DNA of 64,000 nucleotides from Enoplolaimus lenunculus (taxonomy: Eukaryota; Nematoda; Enoplea; Enoplida; Thoracostomopsidae): NCBI GenBank assembly GCA_030248215.1, contig JASANG010001288.1:141001-205000 (forward strand). Reading direction: 5' to 3'. Within the stretch, counting starts at the first letter, position 1. Each line of letters starts with the position of its first letter. Positions 24,105-36,900 of this stretch are shown here, piece by piece. The notes below the pieces were generated by a model that worked only from the letters and a program-made list of their open reading frames with translations, searched no databases and had not been told where the DNA came from. The translations under genes and the position numbers were made by a program.

Positions 24105-25471
24105 AAATATAATAAAAATTTTTTGACAACACAAGTCCCATCAACCGTCAAATTTGCCGTCCAATATTTGACAAACCCACAAAATACAAAACTAAACCCA
24201 CAATAAATCAAGTACCACAGTCTTAAATATCAACATTTTAATTCAATTTCGAAAGCCTTTGAATTTTCATTTTGCGTTTGCTTTCAACTACTAAAACAAA
24301 GTAAACTTTTTGTTAAAATTAAAGTAGCGCACAAAATGTATTTTTTATTCGACTACCAACTAGCGATATAACCTAGCTTACCTGGCTTAACTGAACAAAA
24401 TTCCAAAATTTCATAATCAATAGCGAACGCTGACAAGTGTTGTTTAACACTCAGTTGGCAACACAACAACAATAATTACAAGTCAAAAAAAATTATAAAA
24501 CAAAAAAAACCACAAAAATGAAAAGTTCTAAATACGAAAAAATACGAAGAAACACTCAAAACATCATTTTTCTATATATGACACCGTCAGAATAACGAAA
24601 AGACACGCTTAAACCAGTTAATTCAACTATAAAGCCAAATCCAAGCAATGTTGAGTTGAAACGGTCCCTAAACTACCGTTTAACTTGCACTAATTTATAC
24701 TTTCGATGGCGAGTGTAACTTTGACGGGACTACCGTGTTTCCGTGTGATTCCAACAGAGTAAGCTTAAGCTTTACACTAACTTTTTGCATGTGATTAGGC
24801 TTTGACTCCGGCCTAGACTTAGTCATATGCTTATTCTTTTGCTAAGGTTTAGAAATATGCTTAAACTACCGTGACGCCAATCAAAGTAAACAACGACTTT
24901 TTTTCTTGCATACTAATTTTATAATATAATCTAAATTTACACTAATATCACTGAAATACACTACAGCACCGCTTCTTACCTTTCTATTTTCAGAAATACA
25001 CGTACACCAAGCATTCTGTAAAATGCCATCACACAGCTTAAAATTATGTTTGAACTAAAAAATTTAAAAATCCATCTAACCTACTTAAAAATTCCCTTTC
25101 ATTTATTGAACCGCATCCAACAATCCATAACGTTCCGTCCGCTATTCATAAAAACCCTGCAAATAACTGATTCAGCATGTTTTCTGAATTATTTTCATTA
25201 TTTATGGCTATTATAAAAATTGTCATTAACAAAATTATTCAGTAACCAATTTCATAATTGCACACATTAACATAATAATCACATAGCTAGAGAAATATTA
25301 TGAAATACCAGCCTAGCCTACCACCGTTTTGATTCACACCAAAAAACACACCAACAATACAGAAATACGTAATAATATTTATTGTCAAGAAAGAACCAAT
25401 GAAAAACAAGTTCACTGTATAAACCAGCCAACAATAACCGATGGGACGGTTCTTGTGCCCTCAGTCGGACG

Positions 25472-25690
25472 TCTTTGTCCGTATTCATAAATGTATGTAG
25501 CATCTATAACCAGTTGGTGATATAGCCTTGTTAATGACTGCTGAGGTTACAAAGTTAGCGTCATTTTCGACACTTGAATTTACCAACTTCAACGTACATT
25601 TCACAATGAGCAGATGCCATAGTTCGATTGCTTGAAAACCGATTACTAACTGGTGATAGGTGCTACACACAGCGCTGATAATACGGTTTC
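25472..25690. mobile_element. MITE, 'GTATTCTCAAATGTGTRTAGCACC' family, copy 2
   Basis: GTCCGTATTCATAAATGTATG then AGCATCTATAACCAGTTGGTGA at the left; ACTGGTGATAGGTGCTACACA at the right. About 200 bp downstream of the filamin stop codon on the minus strand, so it may lie in the filamin 3' UTR or just beyond it. Confidence 0.6.
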
Positions 25691-25899
25691 AAAATTAAGC
25701 CAACAGCAAATTTAACCAACCGACAACAAGAACAACAACTTGGTTATGGTATATTGCAGCAATCGTCATCGCAAATGAGGAGCCAGAACGTGTGCTACCT
25801 CGAATAAGCAAATTAGATGTGAGACAAGTCCAAGCGAAGGCGAGCGGAGTGGGAGGTGTCAAGCACGCGGGCGGAGGTTAACAATATTGTGAACGGTTT

Positions 25900-27949
25900 T
25901 TACGTTTCAACGACAAACGGACTTCCGGGTATGTGTTTCCCGCCGTACATGACATGAATATATCCGGTGGTGCCGCGTTTGCGCAAAAAATAATTAACTG
26001 TGTACATACCACGTCCCAAATGTTTCACGTACACTTCATCGCCTGGGCCATCTTTTGTCAATATAGACACCGTCAACAGATCTGTCCCTGTAAAATTAAT
26101 TAATCATTGACAATTAATTTTCACGCAATCTGAATCCGCCAAGATAAAGAGTCTTCGTGCAACAAATAGCAACCTAAACGTGCCTTGATGAAAATTTAAG
26201 TACGATTCAAACCTGCAACCTGTATGCTTAAGAACGAAACTGGCGATATGTCACAGGTACTATGATTTACTGTGTCGGCGACTGTATTTACAACCCAAGA
26301 TTGCCAAGTAGCAGCGTCAGTGTCATTGGATCCACCTCTGGGCAACAGGCAGCGACCGAATATCCGGCTATGGCTCGGGCAAAAAATGGCCATCCGGCTC
26401 CGGCTTCGGCAAAAAAATGGCCATCCGGCTCCGGCTCCACAAACAATCACCATCAGGCTCCGGCTTCGCAAAAAATAGCTATCCGGCTCCGGTACTTTAA
26501 CTTGGCAGATATTTTTTAACAAGTTAAACATATTGTAACCATCATTATTTGCATTTATGCCAACTACCATGGAACTGATTGAATTACTTTTACACATTTT
26601 TTTGTTTCATGCATGTAATGTAAATGCTTGCATGTGCCCGTCTACGTTCTCAATCTCTTTTGAGTTTCAATAATGCTGGAAAAGCTGATAAACACTAAGC
26701 CTAAGCATAAGTCAAAATAATAGCCTTAAGGTTGCGCTATACTTGACGTCCGGCGCCGTCCGTTACCGTGCGTCACCCGTACGACGCCATCCGTCACCAT
26801 GCGTGAATCGCACGGCACCGTCCGTTACCAACCGTTACCGTCTGTCACCCGTACGGCGCCGTCCGTCACCTTTACGTCATCAAAAGAATATCACAACCCT
26901 TAATTTTAACCAACTCCATTTTATATTACCTTGGGAAAACTGGACACTCCTTTGTTACAGTCTCAAAAATTATTGATAAAAAGCGAAAATATGGGTTTTC
27001 TGCAAAAATTTCCGATACAAATTTTTTTCGATATTTTTTTACATTAATCATACAGGTCCCCCTTGTATTCGAAAATTTTTTTCGAGAAAGGTTGACAAAC
27101 GCGGCTTGACAATACAAATAAAGTGGCGTAAATTTTTCTACAATCAACTCACCCTACAAAACATACCGTCATGCAAGTTTCAGGGATATTTCTTTAATGT
27201 ACAAAAGCACTGCATTATTTTAAGCCTTTCAGGGGGCTACCGTCCCCCTGAACGCCCCACTTTTGTAAAAGCAAACTGAGCAGGAAGTGCAGCTGCTGCC
27301 CCCAAAGTCTTCACACTAAACAACTCACACTATCCATCTGATAATTTCTGCTAAGTTAAACTTTAACAAAATTTCTGAAAAACAACGCATATTTCGAGTT
27401 TTATTTATTTTTGACCGTATGACGTATGAGAACCGAATACTGGATGCCATTAGAGCCAAAAGAAGTGTTAAAAATACATCGGCGTGTGCTGTTATGCAGT
27501 GTCACTTAAGCACATTCGATACGTTAGTTATTTAAGGAAGAACTGTTAGCTACGTTCTGATATTTGAATGTAATCTTGTATTAGATTTGAATTAACTATC
27601 CGGCTCCGTCATTTTGGTATCCGGTCGCACCCTGCTAAGCACCCGGCTACATACCTCCCAAATCAGCAAACCATCCTCTAAATCCGCCTACCTGCTTTCG
27701 AACAATCCACTGTGAAATTATTCGGTTTCCCAACGTACGCTTTTCGTACCCCCATTCCATCACAGGTAACCCGGTGTGCGTCACCTTTACACAGCAGGGG
27801 GCTGTCACTTCCGGGATATGACTCTCCAGTTGCTAAGCTGCCGTCTTCGTTACTTCCGCTTCCGGTACGTTGACGCCGTGGCCGTGGTTGAAGCGCATTA
27901 ATCTGTACCGAGGATGTTTCATTATAACCGTATCCGCCCATGCGATTAC
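25900..27949 (-). CDS. fln (filamin): Filamin last two exons: hinge 2 and dimerisation repeat 24
   Basis: Exons 27949-27692 and 26087-25900. Exon 23 begins with [11 protein letters not shown], the conserved lead into hinge 2, then a basic and Gly/Ser-rich hinge ([17 protein letters not shown]), then the start of repeat 24 ([20 protein letters not shown]). Exon 24 encodes the rest ([35 protein letters not shown], stop). Repeat 24 pairs two chains in vertebrate filamins. The intron between them (26088-27691) holds a TTAA-flanked element at 26730-26899 and short ACCGGA-type pieces near 26340-26500 and 27560-27640. Confidence 0.93.
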
Positions 27950-30900
27950 CTTAAAACAAAATTTAAATAAAATATAACAGAAAGTGATTACAATTTTTTC
28001 ATCTAAACAGCAAAACACAAATTGCGATCCGTATTCTCAAGAAATAATTAGTCTGGAACGAGCAATTTTAAGGTGAATAATCGTGTATTTACATTCTAAA
28101 CGCAGCCACAGACATGATGCCCGTTCGCTGATTTAACGTTCATACCAAGGTGATAGTTGCTATAATACATTGGCCATATTAACTAATACGTCACTTCTGT
28201 ATCACGGCTTTGAAAGATATAAAAACATTATGTTCAGATCAAGTTTCAATCTTTATGAACTTTAATTCTATTTATTTTAAAACAATAACTCAACCTGAAA
28301 TTTCAACTACGAAATACGCAGAACCGCGTTCAACTCCACCTCAGGAAGTGTCTGAATCTCTCATCACTCTTACTTTTCTTAAAACTCTACTTTCTGATCA
28401 ATGTCCACAAGAACCTCAACGCAATGTTATTAGTTTGTAGCAGTGAGCTATTGATAAAACCTTCTGTCCTGAAGAAACATTTTAAAAAACGAATGGTTAA
28501 AGTATTTTGGAAATATTGGAAAATCATTTACCTGAGCAAACAGCTTTGAAAGGCGATCCAGGAATGTGAACCCCGTTGTATTTAATGGTTAAATAATAAT
28601 TTCCAGGTGCCAATGGTGTGTACAACACTTTGTACCCACGATCGGACTCTGACGCATCTGTAAACGTTTTAAACAGAATCAGTTTGCTAATAACAAAAAG
28701 TAGGAATCGAAATAGACAACAAACATAAAAAACGCTTAGCTTTTACTTATTTTCAAAATCTATCATCAGTTTCAGAAATCAAATATTCTCAACATTGTAA
28801 AATTTCTGATCTGAAGCTCCAAACGATCTCATATACATACACTGACACTTTCTTATTGTATAGAACCCAAATATCATTCTTCAATTACTAACTTTACCAA
28901 ACTATTATCAATTAAAGACGTACCAAGTGTGACTTTTGACGGACCATCAATCATGACATTGAGCGTTCCAGGACCTGCGTTGCTGGTATTTATCGTGAAT
29001 TCAGTTCGATCTCCTAGAATAAAATTCATCATGGTCCTTATGACTTTAAAAAATATATTTCAAAAGATCAAAATTGTGTTAAACCAAAACAACATGATGG
29101 AGAGTTATGACTCAGCAGCAACAGCAACATTACTCAGATGCTTTGTTACGTATCTGGAAAATAAAATTTTCTAAAGGAATATTAATTGCCACATTTTCAC
29201 ATTACTGACCATTGACAAGATTAGAACATTCCGAATTATGCTTAATTCGACATCTTGTCGTGAAATCAGACCTTAAACATAGTTTTGAATTGAACCATTC
29301 TATTAACATTTTCTGTCTTCGCAAACACACTCATCTCCAGGCCAAATTTGCTGGGTATGAATTTAGCGTAAAGCCCCATACACTTAATTTTTCTCCCCAC
29401 ACCAACAAATGTTTTTAAACCTTTTCCGCGCACCATAATCGTGAATAAAATCTCTAGCCTCCAACTTACCAGTCGTGGTGTGTTGCAGGCCAGGGCCTTC
29501 AGCGGTCACCGCAGCCGGATCCGACACGTCTATAGAATTGTGCAGCGAACCAGAAACTGGAACACGAAACGGTGAGCCAGGCATGTGAACACCTTCCAAA
29601 CAGACGCTTACATAGTGATCGCCAGATTCTCGTGGAGTAAACCGAATTACGTTTGAATCTAAAATAACCAACAGATATAATAAAAATAAATTGAAAACCG
29701 AAACACATATTTATACAAAACAAAATAACTGTGATCACAGAATTTTTAAAAATATATCACGAATAAATATCTTCCAATTTTTTACACCAAAACAACAATA
29801 ATCTGAGCCGTTTTCAGCTGGTACGAATTGAAGGCTACAGATCAACAAATACCACTCGGTTTCGAGTAAAATCGGTAGGGTAAACGGTGGTCCATATTGT
29901 TGTTACCTTCATCAACTTCAGTTATAAAACAGTCGTCCATTACAGCGTTTGGAGACTTCACTTTTGCTTCTAGTTTGCCTTGAGCGCCGTGTTTAAGTAC
30001 TGTCATGGCGAATGGCTTTTGAATCTAAGCGAAAAACGCACCATATAATCCAAAATATAAAACGAATACACTGTGTTTAGAGACTAATCAAACTGAAACA
30101 CGCCCCTATGGGTGGTGATACATTTTCTGACATAAAGGTTACCGTCGCCGTCCGCACCGTGAACTGTTATAGGACATAAATTTGGTGCAAACAAATCAGG
30201 TCATATGACTCGCTATGCAAAAAGCATGAAGTATGAGCTCCAAAAATTTCCAATTCTGATTCTAAATCCGATCCCAAATCCAAATTTGCTGCTGTGATCG
30301 CGGTATAATTCAGTTGCGTTTGGCACCCTGCTAACCGCAATATATTGTAGGCTGCTCACAATCACACTGTCATAACAAAATAAACAGAGTCTTTCATCAA
30401 AGCTCACTTACCCGAACATTTTTCGTCGGAAAACTCGCGAGCTCAAGCTTCTTTGCTTCGCCGGACTTCGCGCACACATAAACGTTAAACGGAGAATCTG
30501 GTATATGCTCGTCATCCCATTTGATCGATACAGTATAGTCACCTGAAGAATATAATTGCAAATACCACATCTTTATCAATATTATTTATTATACTATGAA
30601 TCATTGCTACAACTGCTCAAAAAACTGCTTAGCACCTACTCAACTTGAAAACTTGCGCAGAACTGAAGTAAATTGAATGCAAATAATTTAAAATTTCGAA
30701 CTTCACCTTTATTTCAAAATTAGATGACCTATCAGCAATACCGTTGCTTGTTGCTACACACATTTGAGAGACTACGGCATAAATATAAGCACAAACGGTA
30801 TAAAAAACCAAATGCTCTCAACGTTACAATTATTATAGACATTCGAGACATAAATTTCTGCAGTTTTCAAAAAGCTTAAACAATACCGGACGCAAAAATA

Positions 30901-33900
30901 ATCCAAACAATGATCCGCTGTTATTAGCTATACAAACATCACTCTGTTTTACCTGGTCTAGACACCGTATAAGTGACATAACAATTTTCGTCCTTGTGAT
31001 CTTTGAAATCAACTTCCGCCTTCGAAGGGCCTTCGACCGCAATTGTTAAATTGCCAGCACCAGCTTCACGGCAGTAAATGTTGAAACATGCTACAAAACC
31101 AAAAAAAAAATCACCATAAAAATTAGTGTTGAACCGATAAACAGCGGTATTTCCTTTGTTGCTTTAGCGCAAACTCTCGACTCATATTGTGACAAGCAGC
31201 ACTTAACACTGACGTGAAATCGACTGTCAGCACAAAGCACAAAGGCAAACAACATAGTATTAATTTCACGACACGCACAGAAAACATTGTAAGCAATAAA
31301 ATATTTCTTCGTAAACGTAACTTTCGATTTCTATTTGTGGTAAACTAAATTTGACATACCAGGAACTTCGGCTTCAGCACGCACCAGTCCAGACCCACCA
31401 GCTTTCACTTTATGCGCGCCACCGTCTTTGAGCGAACCCACTGTAAACTGGAACGGGCTGCCTGCAACAGAGACCAATGCCGGCATTAACATAACATCCT
31501 AAAGCTTTTGAAATCCTTGAAATCAAACAAAAATTGTTTTTTGCAGCGATAAGATAAGTTACTCTATCAGCAGTATGATATTATTTGACAAGGGTATACA
31601 ACTGGGTACATTTTGTTTACAAAAGAATGTACACAGCGCGCGTTGCGTTTTCGGCGCATGTAACTGGATACATTCTGGATACAAAAATAAAACGTCCATT
31701 TATTTAAGTTTTGTTATTTCTTACGTTTAGCTGTGTTCCATATGTAGTTGATCCCCCATTATTGGGGGTGTATGGACAAAAACGCAACGCATGGTAGTAC
31801 TGTTTATGCCACGCGTATTTTAAGAAGTTACATACTCTTGTTTAAAAAGTCAACATCGACTCCTGATTTTACTGATTATAGACTACAGATAGCCAACAGC
31901 CTATGGCTGGTGTACAAAACTGAATCCCTGGATTAAACATATAAATTACCGTACCCAGGTTTAACTTCAAAACCGCCATATTTATTTGGCAGTAAAAATC
32001 CCATCTGTTACAGTTCCATTGATCATAGCAGATTTAGTTTAAAAAGTTGAAACATTTGATTGCTTTCCAATTTTCTAAAATATATTACGTAGCTTAGATT
32101 TAAGCTTACATTTGGGCTAAGATTCCTTCGAAGGCGGTTACTTACACCATTTTCGAAAATTCTAAAAACTACAAAAGAATCATACCTAAAATATGACTTC
32201 CAAGATGAATGACCGATATAGTATGCAAGCCAGTTTCACTGGGACAAAATTTGGCCACGAATAATTCTGGTGAAATTTCGATTATCGTAATATTGTCAAC
32301 GACTCCACTAGGGCTGGTCAGTTTCGCTGATACATCAAGTGGTGTTGCGCCTGAAAACATTGTAAAAGTAATATTATTTTTGCGTGAATTTTTAAACATG
32401 TTTTAAAATATATATAAAACAAAACATTTTTTCTTTAAATACCTACTGTAGCACACGGATATAGCAAGGATTCTGGGAGGCATTCTTGTGTTGCAAACTG
32501 AAACCGCTTCAAATACCTAAAGAACAAAAATTCTAAAGAGATTGCCCCTACACTCCGCAACCCTCGGCTGCACCATTGCTCTAGAAATTGTTCAATATTT
32601 CGAAAGAGCAATTTTTTACTTAATTCCAGCTTCGCTGAAACTGTCAATTTTCAATTTCAACCAAAAGCCCGTTGTTAAATTCTGATACCGTAAAAGCTAG
32701 CGCATGGCCAGATCAACATGACAGAGACCGAGGTCAAAAATTTTAAGAGAGAAACACGACAAGTTGACGCGACTTACACGTGGGCTACAAATTTTTCTGG
32801 AAAACTATCCAAGAAGAAATGGCTGGGCCCCTCTTTCATAGACCCCCTTCAGACTATGCACCGTTTGAAGACAGGCACCCGTTTTCTTACCTGGTATTTT
32901 CAAATGAAGTTCGCATTCTTGTCCAGCGACCACTGTGGAAGTTCGACTACGCTGGGAATTGTATGTTTCCGACTGTTGACCTTCTGGTTGACCTGTACAT
33001 TTAATTTGATATGGACTGCCTAAAATTACAGTTTAACAGAAGTGCTTGGAAAATAAGCTTCGTTGCCTCAAAAAAACAAAACAAACTAGCAAAGAAGCAA
33101 AAAAATATGCTTTTCTTCCCTGTTTTGCCGATTTCAAAAACTGTGTAAAGTATTCATAAAAAAGACTACCATTTGAACCAGTTTATCTCATAAGGTTTCT
33201 AACTTTGAGGCTGGCATGTAACCGCTGCTTACCAGGCACATGTTTATCTGCAAATTTAATGTTGAGCATATAATTGCCAGGTTGCGTTGGACGATACATG
33301 ATATCGCACGTGCCATCTTTGTTATCTTTGCACTGGATTTCGCATTTTGACGGCCCTTCGACAGATATACTCAAACCTCCGAACCCTGAAGAAAATAAAT
33401 AAACTGCATACAACAACTTGTGTCTACTTGGATGTCACCTCTGACTCCCACGACAGCCCATCCCAGCACCTCCACTAGATTTAAAAGTGGAATCTGTAAT
33501 CACAAGTCATATTAAAATTTCACTGGAACATTTTAGAAAATTTATTATAAAAAGTTTGAAAATAGTACTCAGTTTATCTAACCGTAATTGTATCTGTAGG
33601 AGTCAAATAAGTATCAGGATTCCAGTGGATTCTATAATCTGATTTTCAATGACCCAAAAATATTTTTTTTCGTGTTGAATTGTCTATATTTCGCCGCGTA
33701 CAATGAGGCGAAAACTGTAGTACAATCAGCACAGCGACGTGCACGTGCTCAAATCTGCTACTAAATCTTTCACAAACGTGCGCTCCAACAAATTTACCAA
33801 CCTGCATTCCGTGTATCGACTGTAAATTTATTCAACTGCTGACTAATCGCTGAGCGAAGCCCAGTGCCGGTAACTTTGACTTTGTCTGCGTTGCCAACTT

Positions 33901-36900
33901 CTTGCTCACCGACATGAATTCGAAACGGCGCATTCGGCAGAAGAACACCTTTTTTCGACACTGACACCAAATGATCGCCGATTTCTCGAGGAGTGAACGA
34001 TATTCCTACATTTCGAAACAAAATCAACAATGCTAAATATTGTGCCAAGCAACAACAAAAACAACAATAAAAAATATACTCAACAAAACCATTTTCATAA
34101 CAATCGAACGTCAATTTTTCTTCACTAACGCCACTCGAAAATTGTATAAACACTACTTAATGACAGTGTTAGGACCTAAACACTGTCACCAATAAAGCTG
34201 TATTCACACCGCCTTGCAACTGTTTGCAGCGAGAATTTGCAGCTACAACTTTGCAGCGGCAACTTTTGTGTGAGTTTCCAAATAAAGCTTGTACGTGCAA
34301 CACTAACGGTTGCATTTTGCATGCCGCAAAACGTTGCACGTGTGAACAATACGGTCTATTGGTCGTTACAGTTATGGTACAACGCTAGCGTAACCACTCC
34401 TACACAACCAAACTACCACCACCACACCAACACCAAGGGCGTATACAAGTCGAGCGATACTGGGAATATAATAATATCGACTCCCGAAATCTCTGGAAAA
34501 GCAACAAGAGAAAATAATTTAACAGGGTTTACGATGTCGTTTTATAAATCCTACAGGTCAACACAGCGTTTACATGAGATTATCCGCTCACGGAATGAAT
34601 AATCATGGCTACACCCTTGACCGAAACTAAAAATTACCCAAGTGTCCTTCGTTCAATTTTCGTATAATGCACGGTTCTTCGGTTCCAGACGGACTAATAA
34701 TCGTCGCAGTCAAGTCGCGTGCGTCTTCGGAAATTTTCAACGACACTTCGCTGGTTGAACCAACCGATATGTGTGAGCGTTTACGACCTTCGCCTGAAAG
34801 ACACAAAATGTTTAAAAAACATTTTTTTTCCGAGACGGTTTATTGCAAAAAAAACAACGATGGTGAGCTAATAAAATCATGCTGTCAAGTGAACAAAATA
34901 AAACAGCGAATACAAACTGCAATTACCGCAGATTTGAACACAGAAGTTGATTACGGAACCGAAGGTAATAAATTATTATTAACGAAAAAAAATGAAGATT
35001 AACATGGTTGAATTTGTACACTTCCACCAGATTTAACGTTAAGGCTCCGGCTTAGGCTTTGGCTCAGGCTCAGGCTTATTTCTTACACAACCCTTTGCTA
35101 AATAAACGTAAGCATACGTTTAATCCTGAGTCTCAGCCTTCGTTTAAGAATGAGCAACGTACACGGTGATGGAAAGTGTACAAGAGACCAAGCCAGCCTA
35201 TGTCGCGAAAATACGCAAACGTTTTCGCTAGAAGCTAAAAACGCTAATTTTTTTAGCTAAAAACGCTCATTTTTCAACTAAAAACGGCAAAATTTTAGAT
35301 AAAAGGGCAAATTTTTTGGCTAAAAACGCTAATTTTTTAGCTAAAAACGCTAATATTTTTGCGAAAAACGCTAATTTTTTAGCTAACAACGCTCATTTTT
35401 TAGCTAAAAACGCTCATTTTTCAGCTAAAAACGGCAAAATTTTAGCTAAAAACGGCAAAATTTTTAGCTAAAAACGGTAGATTTTTTAGCTAAAAACGGC
35501 AAATATTTTAGCTAAAAACGGCAAATTTTTTAGCTAAAAACGGCTTTTAGCTAAAAACAGCAAATTTTTTAGCCAAAAACGGCTATAGTTTTTTAGCTAA
35601 AAATTAGCCCCAAAAAAGCTAAACAAAGTCAATTCTTTTTACCACAAATTTTCGCAGTAAATGGCGATCCGATAATATTTTTGTCCGCATATTTGACAAA
35701 AATACGATACTCGCCCGGCGCAGGCGGTATCCACACAACCGAAACAGTGCCGTCTTTGTTGTTGTGGCATTTGATGTCCGCTTTGCCAGGGCCTTCAATT
35801 GAAATTGAAAGTCCGCCTGAAATTACAAACAAAAATTTATTTACGGTATGCGTTCTGAAACAAGTGTCAGCATAAATTTTGTCTGCAAGTAAGCAATCAC
35901 TTATATACAAGTGTAATCAAGGCTATGTAATGCAAATACTATCATACATGTGTATATACTGCACCGGGTTCCAACAGGAGCTCAGGTTTACCGGAACAGT
36001 AACCTGATTTTTGCAGGAACCGTAACATGAACAGGACCCGAAATTTGAAATAATTTTCATCACCGAATTATTGTTGTACTTTTTAGGAAACTTGCAATAA
36101 AAAATGACTTAAGCAAAATTTTTGGCTACTTCATCGTCAAGTTTTGAGAAAATACATCAAAAACAACAGGTTATTAACAAAATTGAACTACATGCGAAAC
36201 GCTCATCTCAAAATAATTGTTCGTAAACAAAACTCCAATATTTAAATGATTAAGAATAATTTGCCATAAAACCGTAAAAGTGCCGGTTCCTGTATCTTCG
36301 AACGCAGGCACAGGAACAGGATTTGAATTTTAGTGGAATTCCTGCCGGAACTAGAATTCCCAGCAACCTTGGAACTGCGGCACAACCTCAATTTTGGTTT
36401 CTGTAACAACATTCACGATTTTAGACAATCCGGTTTCGGTATTAAAAGCGGTGTTAATTTTTTCAACGAATTTTCCCGTATTTTCGACGTCAACAATATT
36501 TTGCGTCAAAAAGTTCAAAAAATTTTAAAACTTTTTAACAAATTTCTAATTCTCAAAAAGCTTCGGAGATTTTCTGTAAATTGCAATCTCAAAGTTTATG
36601 CGTTAATACATTGCAGTTACTGACAAGCTGTATTAGTTTTCGGGTTCATTTTGCAACCTAAAAACTAAATATGCCAACTAAAGTTACTTAAAACCCAGCA
36701 TTCGCATACTGTAATTCTATGCGTATGTTATGATGAATTACAGGGTGCGACCGGATATTAATTTAATACCGGATACTGGAACCGGATACGGATATTAAAT
36801 TTTTTACCGGAACACGAACCGGATACCGGGTATTGTATATATTGAAATAATTTATTTTTCGCTGTATTTTAAGCGTGCTCAAGGTTTTTGTCTGTTATAA

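Larger units (their letters stand above)
18010..25899. other. Intergenic region between cuticlin and filamin; repeats only
   Basis: No exon is supported: the longest frames are under 100 codons and show no family motif. The cuticlin promoter should lie at the left end and the filamin 3' UTR at the right. A minus-strand AATAAA at 25383-25378 is a possible, distant filamin poly(A) signal. Contents: very AT-rich DNA from about 19750 to 20960 including a TAAA run near 19990-20015, TTAGGC-bearing MITEs (18686-18874, 23922-24104, and degraded tracts near 23565-23760 and 24740-24880), a TACTGTAGTGACC element (21136-21556), a CACACGTGCAAG element (21600-21985) and a TATTCTCAAATG element (25472-25690). 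Confidence 0.6.
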
